A stretch of DNA of 42,208 nucleotides from Bacteroidales bacterium (GTDB lineage: Bacteria; Bacteroidota; Bacteroidia; Bacteroidales; VadinHA17). Made by a program: the position numbers and the translations under genes. The stretch is taken from assembly GCA_024762655.1 (NCBI GenBank), contig JANTHB010000025.1, forward strand, positions 1-42,208, read 5' to 3'. The notes under the pieces were generated by a model that did not search any database, was not told the DNA's origin, and was given only the letters and a program-made list of their open reading frames with translations. Shown in pieces: positions 1 to 7,161 of this stretch; within the stretch, counting starts at the first letter, position 1; each line of letters starts with the position of its first letter.

Positions 1-2
1 GG

Positions 3-1211
3 ATGATCCCGGATATAAACCCGGAAGATTTTACGTACGATCTTCCTGAAGAGAAGATTGCCAGATATCCCCTGCCCCATCGTGACCAGGCAAAACTGCT
101 GGTATATGAAAAAGGGAATATTCAAACCTCTTATTTTTATGATCTGGACAAATTTTTAAGGAAAGATGACCTGCTGGTGGTGAATAACACCAAAGTGATA
201 CGGGCCCGTTTGTTCTTCCGCAAACCTACAGGTGCCGGAATCGAGATATTTTGTCTGGAACCGGTGACTCCCTCCGGCTACGAGCAGGTTTTCAGCAGCC
301 GGGAACCGGTTGTTTGGGAGTGTCTGATCGGCCATGCCAAAAAATGGAAAAGCGGTCCTCTGGAGATGGAGATCCCTGCCGGAGGAAACAAAATCCGTTT
401 GGTGGCAGAACGGATCAGGATCCGGGAGGGTGCTTCCCGGGTAAGGTTTTCATGGAGTGATCCTTCCTTTTCTTTCGGAGATGTGCTGGAGAAGGCCGGG
501 GCAATGCCTATTCCGCCTTATCTCAAAAGGGAGGCCACCCCTGCCGACACGAAAGAATACCAGACGGTCTATGCGCTCCGGGAAGGATCGGTGGCGGCTC
601 CAACTGCCGGATTGCATTTCACGCCGGAGATGATGAAAAAGATACGGGAGACACACCGTGTTCAGGAACTGACGCTGCATGTAGGGGCAGGTACTTTCAA
701 GCCGATCCAGTCCGGTAGCATCGAGGCGCACAGCATGCACACCGAACACTACACTGTATCACGTGTTTTCCTGGAACAGTTGTTAACAGACCGGGGAAGG
801 ATCCTTGCCGTGGGGACCACCTCCGTCAGAACGCTTGAGAGCCTGTATTGGCTGGCGGTTAAGATGGTACGGCATAAACATCCGGAGCGCATGTCCCTGT
901 TCACCGACCAATGGGATCCCTATACACTTCAAACAGAGCTTTCCCCTGAAGTCGCAATAAAAACATTGCTGGCGTATATGGATAAGAACCGCCAGGAGTT
1001 GTTACAGGGTGCTACCCGTTTGATGATTGTTCCGGGCTATCGTTTTCGTTTTCTTGACGGACTGATCACCAATTTCCATCTGCCGAAAAGCACCCTTTTA
1101 TTACTGATAGCCGCTTTTACCGGGGATCACTGGAGAAGGATTTACCGGTATGCGCTGGATCATGATTTTCGTTTTCTGAGTTACGGGGATGCTTCCCTGT
1201 TGCTTCCCTAG
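3..1211 (+). CDS. queA: S-adenosylmethionine:tRNA ribosyltransferase-isomerase
   Basis: QueA transfers and isomerises the ribosyl part of SAM onto 7-aminomethyl-deazaguanine in tRNA, giving epoxyqueuosine, in the cytoplasm. The 402-residue protein carries family signatures along its length: DLPEEKIARYPLPHRDQAKL at the N-terminus, VAAPTAGLHFT near residue 200, HVGAGTFKPI, GTTSVRTLES and a C-terminal TNFHLPKSTLLLLIAAF. It is longer than the enterobacterial form, which fits my recollection of Bacteroidota homologues. The first ATG lies 2 bases inside the window, so an upstream start cannot be excluded, but the N-terminus aligns as complete. It is convergent with the next gene: the stop TAG lies in the palindrome CTAG, which also provides the stop of the opposite gene. 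Confidence 0.95.
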   Translation: MIPDINPEDFTYDLPEEKIARYPLPHRDQAKLLVYEKGNIQTSYFYDLDKFLRKDDLLVVNNTKVIRARLFFRKPTGAGIEIFCLEPVTPSGYEQVFSSREPVVWECLIGHAKKWKSGPLEMEIPAGGNKIRLVAERIRIREGASRVRFSWSDPSFSFGDVLEKAGAMPIPPYLKREATPADTKEYQTVYALREGSVAAPTAGLHFTPEMMKKIRETHRVQELTLHVGAGTFKPIQSGSIEAHSMHTEHYTVSRVFLEQLLTDRGRILAVGTTSVRTLESLYWLAVKMVRHKHPERMSLFTDQWDPYTLQTELSPEVAIKTLLAYMDKNRQELLQGATRLMIVPGYRFRFLDGLITNFHLPKSTLLLLIAAFTGDHWRRIYRYALDHDFRFLSYGDASLLLP

Positions 1212-1906
1212 TCTCCGTTATCTGCTACTGCATCTTCCTCCTCCTCCAGATAAGGAAATTGTTCGTGGTGGGAATAGAAAATCCGGATCTGCGCCACATC
1301 ACGCAGAAAATCTATTTTCCCGATCTCCACACGGGTAATATCCAGGCCCGTTCTTTCTCTCAGATCTGCAATCAGTTTCTGCCGGTTTTCCGGTTTGATC
1401 ATCTCGATTTTTTCATAGGTAACCGTTTTCCGGCTCATCCGGTTGGAGATCCAGAACCGCTCACCCAGCCAGGCTGCCACAAGCACGATAAGATTGATAA
1501 AAAGCATCTCGGCATAGCTGATCTTTTTCGTCACCAGGGCATTGATCACAGAAAGTCCGATCACCAGAAACAGATAGGTCATTTCCTTGATGGGGATTTG
1601 TGCCGTACGGAAACGCAGGATGCCGAAAAGAGCAAATAAACCCAGGGCAACCCCCACCGACAAGTCCTTCACATTGATCAGCATGTAGGTCATCAGGAAA
1701 AGAATCACACTGATCAGCATGTAATTAAAATAATATTCTTTTCGGCGGGAAACCGGAAAATATACCTTTCTGACCAGGATATAAACAATCAGGACATTAA
1801 AAGAAAAACGGATGATCAGTTCCAGAAAATCATGGGTATTGATGAGTTTGATACCTAACAGGCGAACAGCTTCATCCGTCTGCAGCAACAGGGTAGAGAG
1901 CATCAT
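1208..1906 (-). CDS. DUF4956 family integral membrane protein
   Basis: This 232-residue protein has about five hydrophobic segments in its first 150 residues, then a charged cytoplasmic-looking tail ending in a run of acidic residues (EEEEDA). The central GLFALFGILRFRT and the following EMTYLFLVIGLSVINAL are the DUF4956 hallmark as I know it. The biochemical function is unknown. The family is commonly found next to VTC-domain polyphosphate polymerases, as here: the upstream gene overlaps it by 35 bases, which implies translational coupling. Two ATG codons (MM) occur at the start; the outer one is used. The often-associated CotH-like kinase gene is not nearby. Confidence 0.85.
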   Translation of the reverse strand: MMLSTLLLQTDEAVRLLGIKLINTHDFLELIIRFSFNVLIVYILVRKVYFPVSRRKEYYFNYMLISVILFLMTYMLINVKDLSVGVALGLFALFGILRFRTAQIPIKEMTYLFLVIGLSVINALVTKKISYAEMLFINLIVLVAAWLGERFWISNRMSRKTVTYEKIEMIKPENRQKLIADLRERTGLDITRVEIGKIDFLRDVAQIRIFYSHHEQFPYLEEEEDAVADNGD

Positions 1907-2696
1907 GATGCATTTTTTTTAATGTTAACAACAATGGCTTGAAATGATTATGTTTAATTTGGGGATACAGCAAGGTTATCCCGGTGCAGTATTTACTGAA
2001 ACCAGAGGGAAATATCCTGTATTTTGCCAGCAGGGATGAAATTACCGAATGGTTTTTTCTTCCCGGATGTTTTACCTCCAGTACCCCTATATCGGGGAGG
2101 GATTGTTTTTTCCCGTTTGCCGTAAAGCTTAAATTATAATCAAAAGTAAATCTTTCCACTGCGACCGTATCGGCCAGGGTTATTCTGGAGAAGGAGACAC
2201 GCAGGGCGGGAGAAAGATCATCGGGAGAAAAAGGAGAATATTTCCGGATAAACTCACGGGATTCGGGGAGCAGAGACTCCTCTACTTCAGGGCGTTCCAC
2301 TCTTTTTTTGAAAGTTTTCCCCTTGTTGATCTTGTGTTTTATTTCGAGATACACCTTCCCGGAATGAACATATTTTCTGAAGCGTACCTTATAGCGATCT
2401 TTCCGGCCGTTATGATGGGCCAGATACATATCCAGTGCCGGCGTATCAAGATAGGTGGAAACATACCTGTAGCTTCTCACCCCTCCCACTTCCAGGATTC
2501 GATAGTGACCGAACAGTTCAGGCAACAGCCAGGCATAGATAGAGACGGGTAAAATATACTTCTCATCATACCTGTTCATAAGCGGATTTTCAGACAGTTC
2601 GTCCAGGGTGACAGGATCAAAATCTCTGATCAGCGTCTCCACCCCGTCGATCGCTTTGCCATTAGTTTCCCTGTTTTCTTTTCCTGAAACTGTCAT
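1872..2696 (-). CDS. VTC-domain polyphosphate polymerase-like protein
   Basis: This 274-residue soluble protein resembles the catalytic tunnel domain of the yeast vacuolar transporter chaperone, which makes polyphosphate from ATP. Visible family motifs are NRYDEKYILP near residue 40, RYVSTYLDTP, the basic DRYKVRFRKY, EIKHKINKGKTFKKRVERP, and a late GVLEVKHP that carries the conserved Glu-x-Lys. These basic strands and acidic residues are what the family uses for phosphate and metal binding. The 3' end overlaps the DUF4956 gene by 35 bases, so the two probably work as a unit at the membrane. Bacterial members are mostly uncharacterised, so polyphosphate synthesis is family inference. Confidence 0.85.
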   Translation of the reverse strand: MTVSGKENRETNGKAIDGVETLIRDFDPVTLDELSENPLMNRYDEKYILPVSIYAWLLPELFGHYRILEVGGVRSYRYVSTYLDTPALDMYLAHHNGRKDRYKVRFRKYVHSGKVYLEIKHKINKGKTFKKRVERPEVEESLLPESREFIRKYSPFSPDDLSPALRVSFSRITLADTVAVERFTFDYNLSFTANGKKQSLPDIGVLEVKHPGRKNHSVISSLLAKYRIFPSGFSKYCTGITLLYPQIKHNHFKPLLLTLKKMHHDALYPVAADG

Positions 2697-2808
2697 AAAA
2701 AACCCCTGAATTATTCAAAATCCATTTCCTTTCTTACAAAGATTCGTAAAAATACATTATCTTTTCGAAATATTTGTGAAAATTATTTTTTGAACAAAAT
2801 GATCAGAT

Positions 2809-2973
2809 ATGAAAAAGTACAAGTGTACCGTTTGCGGGTATATCTATGATCCCGTAGAGGGAGATCCGGACAGTGGTATTGCTCCCGGCACTGCCTATGA
2901 AGATTTACCGGAGGATTGGGAATGTCCGCTCTGCGGGGCGAGTAAAGAAGATTTTGAACCGCTGGAAAACTAA
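2809..2973 (+). CDS. Rubredoxin
   Basis: A 54-residue protein starting [15 protein letters not shown]. It has the two rubredoxin knuckles C6-x-x-C9-G and C39-P-x-C42-G that bind one iron, plus the conserved aromatic and proline positions ([15 protein letters not shown]). Length is typical of the family. It is a cytoplasmic one-electron carrier, usually supporting peroxide or superoxide reduction in anaerobes. It stands alone between divergent and convergent neighbours, with no partner (rubrerythrin, desulfoferrodoxin) next to it. An AT-rich stretch with TATCTTTT (2758-2765) lies about 45 bases upstream and may be part of its promoter. Confidence 0.95.
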   Translation: MKKYKCTVCGYIYDPVEGDPDSGIAPGTAYEDLPEDWECPLCGASKEDFEPLEN

Positions 2974-3106
2974 GTGTTTAATGAGCGATTGCAGATAAGA
3001 AACTTTATTTCACCTTATCATAAACACTCTCCGGAAGTTTTGACCTCTCCTCAGGAAAGAGGACAAAAGGTGCCTGGGGATTTTTTCAATTGCAATAAAT
3101 ACCTCA

Positions 3107-4588
3107 TTACTCAAGTGACCGGTTGGAAGCGGGTATTTTTTTCAGGACATCCACGAGCAGTTGCCAGAACTTATGGGTACTCTGTATGTCCAGTCTCTCT
3201 TCCGGAGTATGGGCGCCGCGTATGGTAGGGCCGAAAGAGATCATATCCATTTTCGGGTATTTTTCCAGGAACAAACCGCACTCCAGTCCCGCATGAATCG
3301 CTTTTACCGCCGGGTCTTCATGAAACAGTTCACGGTAGGCTTTTTCGGTAATATGAAGTATGAGCGATTCAGGATTGGGTGTCCAGCCCGGGTATTCATC
3401 TCCGAAGGTGATCTCGGCGCCTGCCAGCCGGAAAACACTGGCCACCGTTTCTGCCATAACCTTTTTCTCCGATTCCATAGAGCTTCGCTGGCTGGTATCC
3501 ACCACGATCTTACCGGCATCCATACGGACCAGGGCCAGATTGGTGGAAGTCTGCACCAGTCCGGGGATGGTCTTACTCCAACTATACACCCCGTGCCAGC
3601 ATCCGTATAGGGAAAGCAGCAGCTGTTCCTGTTTTTCGGCAGGAATAATGTCGGCAGGTTTTTTCGTTTCCAGCAATTCGATCTTCATTTCCGGGTCGGT
3701 ATGCTTATATTCCTCCCGGGCGGTATCGCGAAAGACCTCAAACGATGCAATCAATGCTTCCTTTTTGCTTTCGTGGACGGTAAACACAGCTTCTGCTTCC
3801 GGGGGAATGGCATTGCGCAATGTCCCCCCCGTAAGAGACGAAAGGTTTATACTATGTTCCTGTGTGACAGACCATAAAAAACGAGCTGCCAGCTTGATGG
3901 CGTTGGCATGGCCTTTGTCGATCTCATCCCCCGAATGACCTCCCGAAAGACCATTGATGACAAGACGGTAAGCCATTGCATTTTCCGGAACAGGTTCATG
4001 AAAAACATGAAATACGGCAGTGGTATCCTGCCCCCCGGCACAGCCGATAAACAACTCTCCTTCGTCTTCCGAATCCAGGTTGATCAGTATTTTTCCTTTC
4101 AGCCAGCCCCCGGGCAGGTTTTTGGCGCCGGTCATCCCTGATTCTTCATCTACGGTGAAAAGGGCTTCCATCGGACCATACTGAATATCTTCTGCATCCA
4201 GTATTGCCAGGGCTGCCGCCACTCCTATTCCGTCGTCGGCTCCCAGGGTCGTTCCTTTCGTCTTCACCCAGTTTCCTTCCACAAAAGCAGGTATGGGATC
4301 TGTCCCGAAATCAAAATTCAGCGAAGGATCTTTGGCAGGAACCATGTCCATATGACTTTGCAAAACCACCGGGATCCTGTCTTCATATCCGGAGGTGGCA
4401 GGTTTTCGTATCAATACATTGCCGGCTTCGTCCACCAGGGTGTCCAGGTTTCGTTCTCTGCCAAACCGTACCAGGTACTCTCTGATTTTTTCTTCTTTCT
4501 TTGAAGGTCTTGGTATTTTCAGTATTTCATTAAAATACTTCCAGACCGGAATCTTATACTTATCTTGTAATTCGCTGACAGGTATCAT
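3107..4588 (-). CDS. pepD: Aminoacyl-histidine dipeptidase (Xaa-His dipeptidase), M20 family
   Basis: This 493-residue cytosolic metallopeptidase hydrolyses Xaa-His dipeptides. It shows the M20 di-zinc site in order: QSHMDMV with H79 and D81, LGADDG with bridging D118, the VDEESGMTGA general base pair E148/E149, and a late HAGLECG around residue 436 that supplies another metal ligand. GLSGGHSGDEI marks the lid/dimerisation domain. Length and motifs match PepD (about 485 residues). It is a single gene, convergent with rubredoxin and divergent from the dehydrogenase at 4734. No signal peptide is seen. Confidence 0.93.
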   Translation of the reverse strand: MIPVSELQDKYKIPVWKYFNEILKIPRPSKKEEKIREYLVRFGRERNLDTLVDEAGNVLIRKPATSGYEDRIPVVLQSHMDMVPAKDPSLNFDFGTDPIPAFVEGNWVKTKGTTLGADDGIGVAAALAILDAEDIQYGPMEALFTVDEESGMTGAKNLPGGWLKGKILINLDSEDEGELFIGCAGGQDTTAVFHVFHEPVPENAMAYRLVINGLSGGHSGDEIDKGHANAIKLAARFLWSVTQEHSINLSSLTGGTLRNAIPPEAEAVFTVHESKKEALIASFEVFRDTAREEYKHTDPEMKIELLETKKPADIIPAEKQEQLLLSLYGCWHGVYSWSKTIPGLVQTSTNLALVRMDAGKIVVDTSQRSSMESEKKVMAETVASVFRLAGAEITFGDEYPGWTPNPESLILHITEKAYRELFHEDPAVKAIHAGLECGLFLEKYPKMDMISFGPTIRGAHTPEERLDIQSTHKFWQLLVDVLKKIPASNRSLE

Positions 4589-4733
4589 TTTATTGTATTA
4601 AGACATTTTATCCTTAGAAAAATACAAATGTAAGTAATTCCCGAGTTCCTGATCATATGTTTAGAAACAGTATTTCATGATATTTTTTCTTATTATTTTT
4701 ATCTTTCTGTTAACCATAAAACCATGATTAATT

Positions 4734-5933
4734 ATGCCGAAACACACAATAGTAACTATGCCGGGCGACGGTATCGGCCGGATTGTTTTGAATGAAAGCC
4801 TGCGGGTATTGGATGCCGCCGGTTTTGACGCGGAGTATGTACATGCGGACATCGGCTGGGAATTCTGGGAAAAAGAAGGAAATCCTTTGCCACAGCGCAC
4901 GGTAGAACTTATCCGCAGGTATAAAACCGGGTTGTTCGGAGCCATCACTTCAAAACCCAAAGAAGAAGCTGCCAACGAACTCAACCCGGAACTGAAGGAT
5001 AAGGGATATGTCTATTCCAGTCCCATTGTAGGTTTGCGTCAGCTTTTTAGCCTTGATGTGTCCATTCGTCCCTGCAGAACGTATAAAGGGAATCCTTTAA
5101 ACTTCATTCGTCGCGGAAAAAACGGGGTTATTGAAGAGCCGGAGGTGGACGTGGTCATTTTCCGGCAGAATACCGAAGGGCTATACGCCGGGGTGGAATG
5201 GACCAATCCGCCCGACAAGGTGTACGAAGCGTTTCTTACCCATCCCCGGTTCAAAAAGAACTTCGGGCAGGTCCCCCGTGAAGAGTTGTCCATATCCACG
5301 CGTATATTTACCTACAAAGCCACACGCCGCATTCTGGAAGCGGCTTTCAGGTATGCAAGGGAAAACGGGTATTCCTCCGTTACGCTGGCGGAAAAGCCCA
5401 ACGTGATCCGCGAGACCTCCGGCATGATGTACCGGCTGGCCAAGGAGATTCAGGCAAAACAATACCCGGAAATTGAGTTGTGGAATACCAATATAGATGC
5501 CCAGATGATGTGGCTCACGAAAAACCCCGAACATTACGGGGTAATCGTGGCAGGGAATATGTTCGGAGACATTGTCTCGGATGGCTTTGCCGGGCTGATC
5601 GGCGGTCTGGGGTTTGCCTGCAGCGCCCAGTTCAATGACGAAGGAATCGGAATCTTCGAACCCACACACGGCTCGGCGCCCAAATATGCAGGGTACCCTG
5701 TTTCTATCGTCAATCCCATCGCCATGATCGAGTCGGCCTGTATGATGCTGGATTTTCTCGGGGAGAAAGAGACCGCTGTACGTATCCGTAAATCCATTGC
5801 CACGGTGATCGCCGAGGGAAAAGTACGCACCTATGATATGCTTAAAATGCCCGGTAGTCCGGATGTGATAAAACAGGGTGCAGCCTCCACACAGGAGATG
5901 ACGGATGCTATCATAAAGAGAATGAGTGAATGA
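4734..5933 (+). CDS. Isocitrate/isopropylmalate-family dehydrogenase (probably NAD-type isocitrate dehydrogenase)
   Basis: This 399-residue beta-decarboxylating dehydrogenase begins with VTMPGDGIG. It has FRQNTEGLYAGVEW, AEKPNVIRETSG with the catalytic Lys, NTNIDAQMMW and GNMFGDIVSD with the metal-binding Asp residues, and the nucleotide-binding EPTHGSAPKYAG. The substrate loop and length suggest isocitrate rather than 3-isopropylmalate, and no leu genes are adjacent, but the substrate is inferred. The gene is monocistronic and preceded by an AT-rich leader. Its 3' end is unusual: the last codons (encoding RMSE) and the stop lie inside a tandem octamer array that continues downstream. Confidence 0.88.
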   Translation: MPKHTIVTMPGDGIGRIVLNESLRVLDAAGFDAEYVHADIGWEFWEKEGNPLPQRTVELIRRYKTGLFGAITSKPKEEAANELNPELKDKGYVYSSPIVGLRQLFSLDVSIRPCRTYKGNPLNFIRRGKNGVIEEPEVDVVIFRQNTEGLYAGVEWTNPPDKVYEAFLTHPRFKKNFGQVPREELSISTRIFTYKATRRILEAAFRYARENGYSSVTLAEKPNVIRETSGMMYRLAKEIQAKQYPEIELWNTNIDAQMMWLTKNPEHYGVIVAGNMFGDIVSDGFAGLIGGLGFACSAQFNDEGIGIFEPTHGSAPKYAGYPVSIVNPIAMIESACMMLDFLGEKETAVRIRKSIATVIAEGKVRTYDMLKMPGSPDVIKQGAASTQEMTDAIIKRMSE

Positions 5934-6050
5934 TAGAATGAATAAATGATAGAATGAGTAAATGCTTTGCGCGCCGAAGTTCCGCAGGAACGAAGGCGGG
6001 ATAGAATGATTGAATGATTGATAATGTAAAGACGCAAGGTCTCTGCGTCT
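5920..6050. repeat. Tandem octamer array with embedded hairpins
   Basis: From 5920 the sequence runs in 8-base units of the type GAATGAGT, GAATGATA, GAATGAAT, AAATGATA, GAATGAGT, AAATGCTT (to 5967). After an interruption, two GAATGATT units follow at 6004-6019. The interruption holds a symmetric hairpin at 5972-5998: outer stem CGCC/GGCG, a GAA/GAA internal loop, inner stem GTTCC/GGAAC and loop GCA. A second small hairpin, AGACGCA/TGCGTCT, lies at 6030-6050, just before the next gene. The array begins inside the dehydrogenase coding sequence. No coding function is seen. Confidence 0.7.
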
Positions 6051-6070
6051 CCTTATAAAACGACGACAAC

Positions 6071-6625
6071 ATGAAAAGAAAAGATGAAGTTTATGAGTTA
6101 TGGCCGGAACTGGAGTGGATCGGGGACGAAGCATTGCGGGAGAAAACGGCGGAGGTATGGCGCCTGGCTTTGTCACGAAGTGTGCTGACCCGGGAAGATC
6201 TTTACAGGATTCCTTTCACCCTCCTGGCCGGACCTGATCTGAAGGTCAGTTTCATGGACCATAAAAGATGTGTTGTGCATATTGCCCGCAAGAGCGGCGA
6301 GAAAATGAATGAATTTTTCGGGAAGGATCTGCCTGTAAACATGGATGTTTTAATCTCCGGGGCCATTCTCGCCGACGTGGGAAAGTTGCTGGAGTATGAA
6401 CTGGATGAAGAAGGAAAGGCCGTACAGGGCAGCTACGGCAGGTACCTGCGACATCCTTTTTCGGGCGTTTCCCTGGCTGAAGAATGCGGCATCCCTCCGG
6501 AGGTGTGCCACATCATTGCCGCCCATGCCGCCGAAGGAGATCTGGTCAAGAGATCTACGGAAGCCTATATCGTACATCATGCGGATTTTATGACTTTTTT
6601 GCCCTTTAAGGACAAGGTAAAGTAG
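6071..6625 (+). CDS. HD-domain-like protein with a degenerate HD pair
   Basis: This 184-residue cytosolic protein is recognisable as an HD-superfamily phosphohydrolase fold: H70 (VVHIARKSG), the core helix AILADVGK at residues 98-105, RHPFSG with H128, IIAAHAAEG with H152, and VHHADFM with D172. In active members the core helix reads HD; here it is A101-D102, so one metal-binding His is missing while the other ligands are kept. It may therefore bind one metal less, or act non-catalytically. The substrate is unknown. The gene is isolated and bracketed on both sides by non-coding repeat arrays. The start ATG follows a hairpin and an AAAACGACGACAAC leader. Confidence 0.65.
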   Translation: MKRKDEVYELWPELEWIGDEALREKTAEVWRLALSRSVLTREDLYRIPFTLLAGPDLKVSFMDHKRCVVHIARKSGEKMNEFFGKDLPVNMDVLISGAILADVGKLLEYELDEEGKAVQGSYGRYLRHPFSGVSLAEECGIPPEVCHIIAAHAAEGDLVKRSTEAYIVHHADFMTFLPFKDKVK

Positions 6626-7080
6626 AAATTAGTTCGCTTCACGAACGTAATTAGCTGCTCGCAGGCTCGCAGCGTAATTAGGTTGTCATACGGTGGTCAT
6701 TCAGTGGTTATTCAGTTGTCATACAGTTGATTCAAGCATTCAGACATTTAAGTATTGTAATTAAAAGTAATTAGCGGCTGACGCCGCGAAATTTGCTCCT
6801 TTCAGGAGCGTAATTATGTAGAAATTAGTTCGCTTCCTTGCTCCGCACGCTGTCGCCGGAGCTTCAGCGCAGGCGCCCGAAGCGGCTACGCGAAGGTGAG
6901 GCGCGAACGTAATTTGTACGCTTCGTGTGCGTCATTCAGTGGTCATACGGTTGTTATACAATACTATACAGTAGTAGTGGATACAAGATATTTAACAATT
7001 GTATGACATGAGCGTAGCGAATGAATGACTATTGTATGACAGCGAACGAAGTGAGTGTATGACCACTGAATAATCACTTT
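6626..7080. repeat. Composite non-coding array: six flank-conserved hairpins and 11-bp-phased heptamers
   Basis: This gene-free stretch is almost entirely structured. Six units share the frame AATT(A/T)G, a stem arm, a loop, the complementary arm and CG(T/A)AATT or a close variant: 6627-6652, 6649-6679, 6769-6793, 6790-6815, 6823-6914 (69-base loop) and an imperfect one at 6911-6936. The stems differ but stay self-complementary (TTCG/CGAA, CTGC/GCAG, CGGC/GCCG, CTCC/GGAG). Between and after them, heptamers GT(C/T)AT(A/T)C recur every 11 bp at 6685, 6696, 6707 and 6718 and at 6931, 6942 and 6953. They appear inverted at 7001, 7023, 7034 and 7057, with a related GAATAAT at 7068. No ORF or RNA gene was recognised. 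Confidence 0.75.
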
Positions 7081-7114
7081 ATAACATTAGTTTTTAATAA
7101 TCCCCCGGTTTTCT

Positions 7115-7122
7115 TACTTTTG
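7115..7122 (+). promoter_or_regulatory. Candidate -7 promoter element for the SLC13-cysQ operon
   Basis: TACTTTTG matches the Bacteroidota -7 consensus TAnnTTTG and lies 39 bases before the permease ATG, a reasonable leader length. No TTG is present at the expected -33 position; only a T-run (7091-7095) is there. This is a motif match only. Confidence 0.3.
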
Positions 7123-7161
7123 GCTTTGTAACATAATTTTAAAAGAGGCCGGCATAGATAT

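Noticed and set aside
2974..3228. 84-codon ORF directly after rubredoxin
   Set aside because: Its second half is antisense to pepD and the first half has no recognisable motif.
5181..6176. 331-codon reverse ORF opposite the dehydrogenase and repeat array
   Set aside because: It is antisense to a clear dehydrogenase, and part of it is a translation of the octamer repeats (Ser/His/Ile/Phe-rich), with no recognisable domain.
6626..7080. CRISPR array
   Set aside because: Repeats are short degenerate words and hairpins without identical repeats and unique equal-length spacers, and there are no cas genes.
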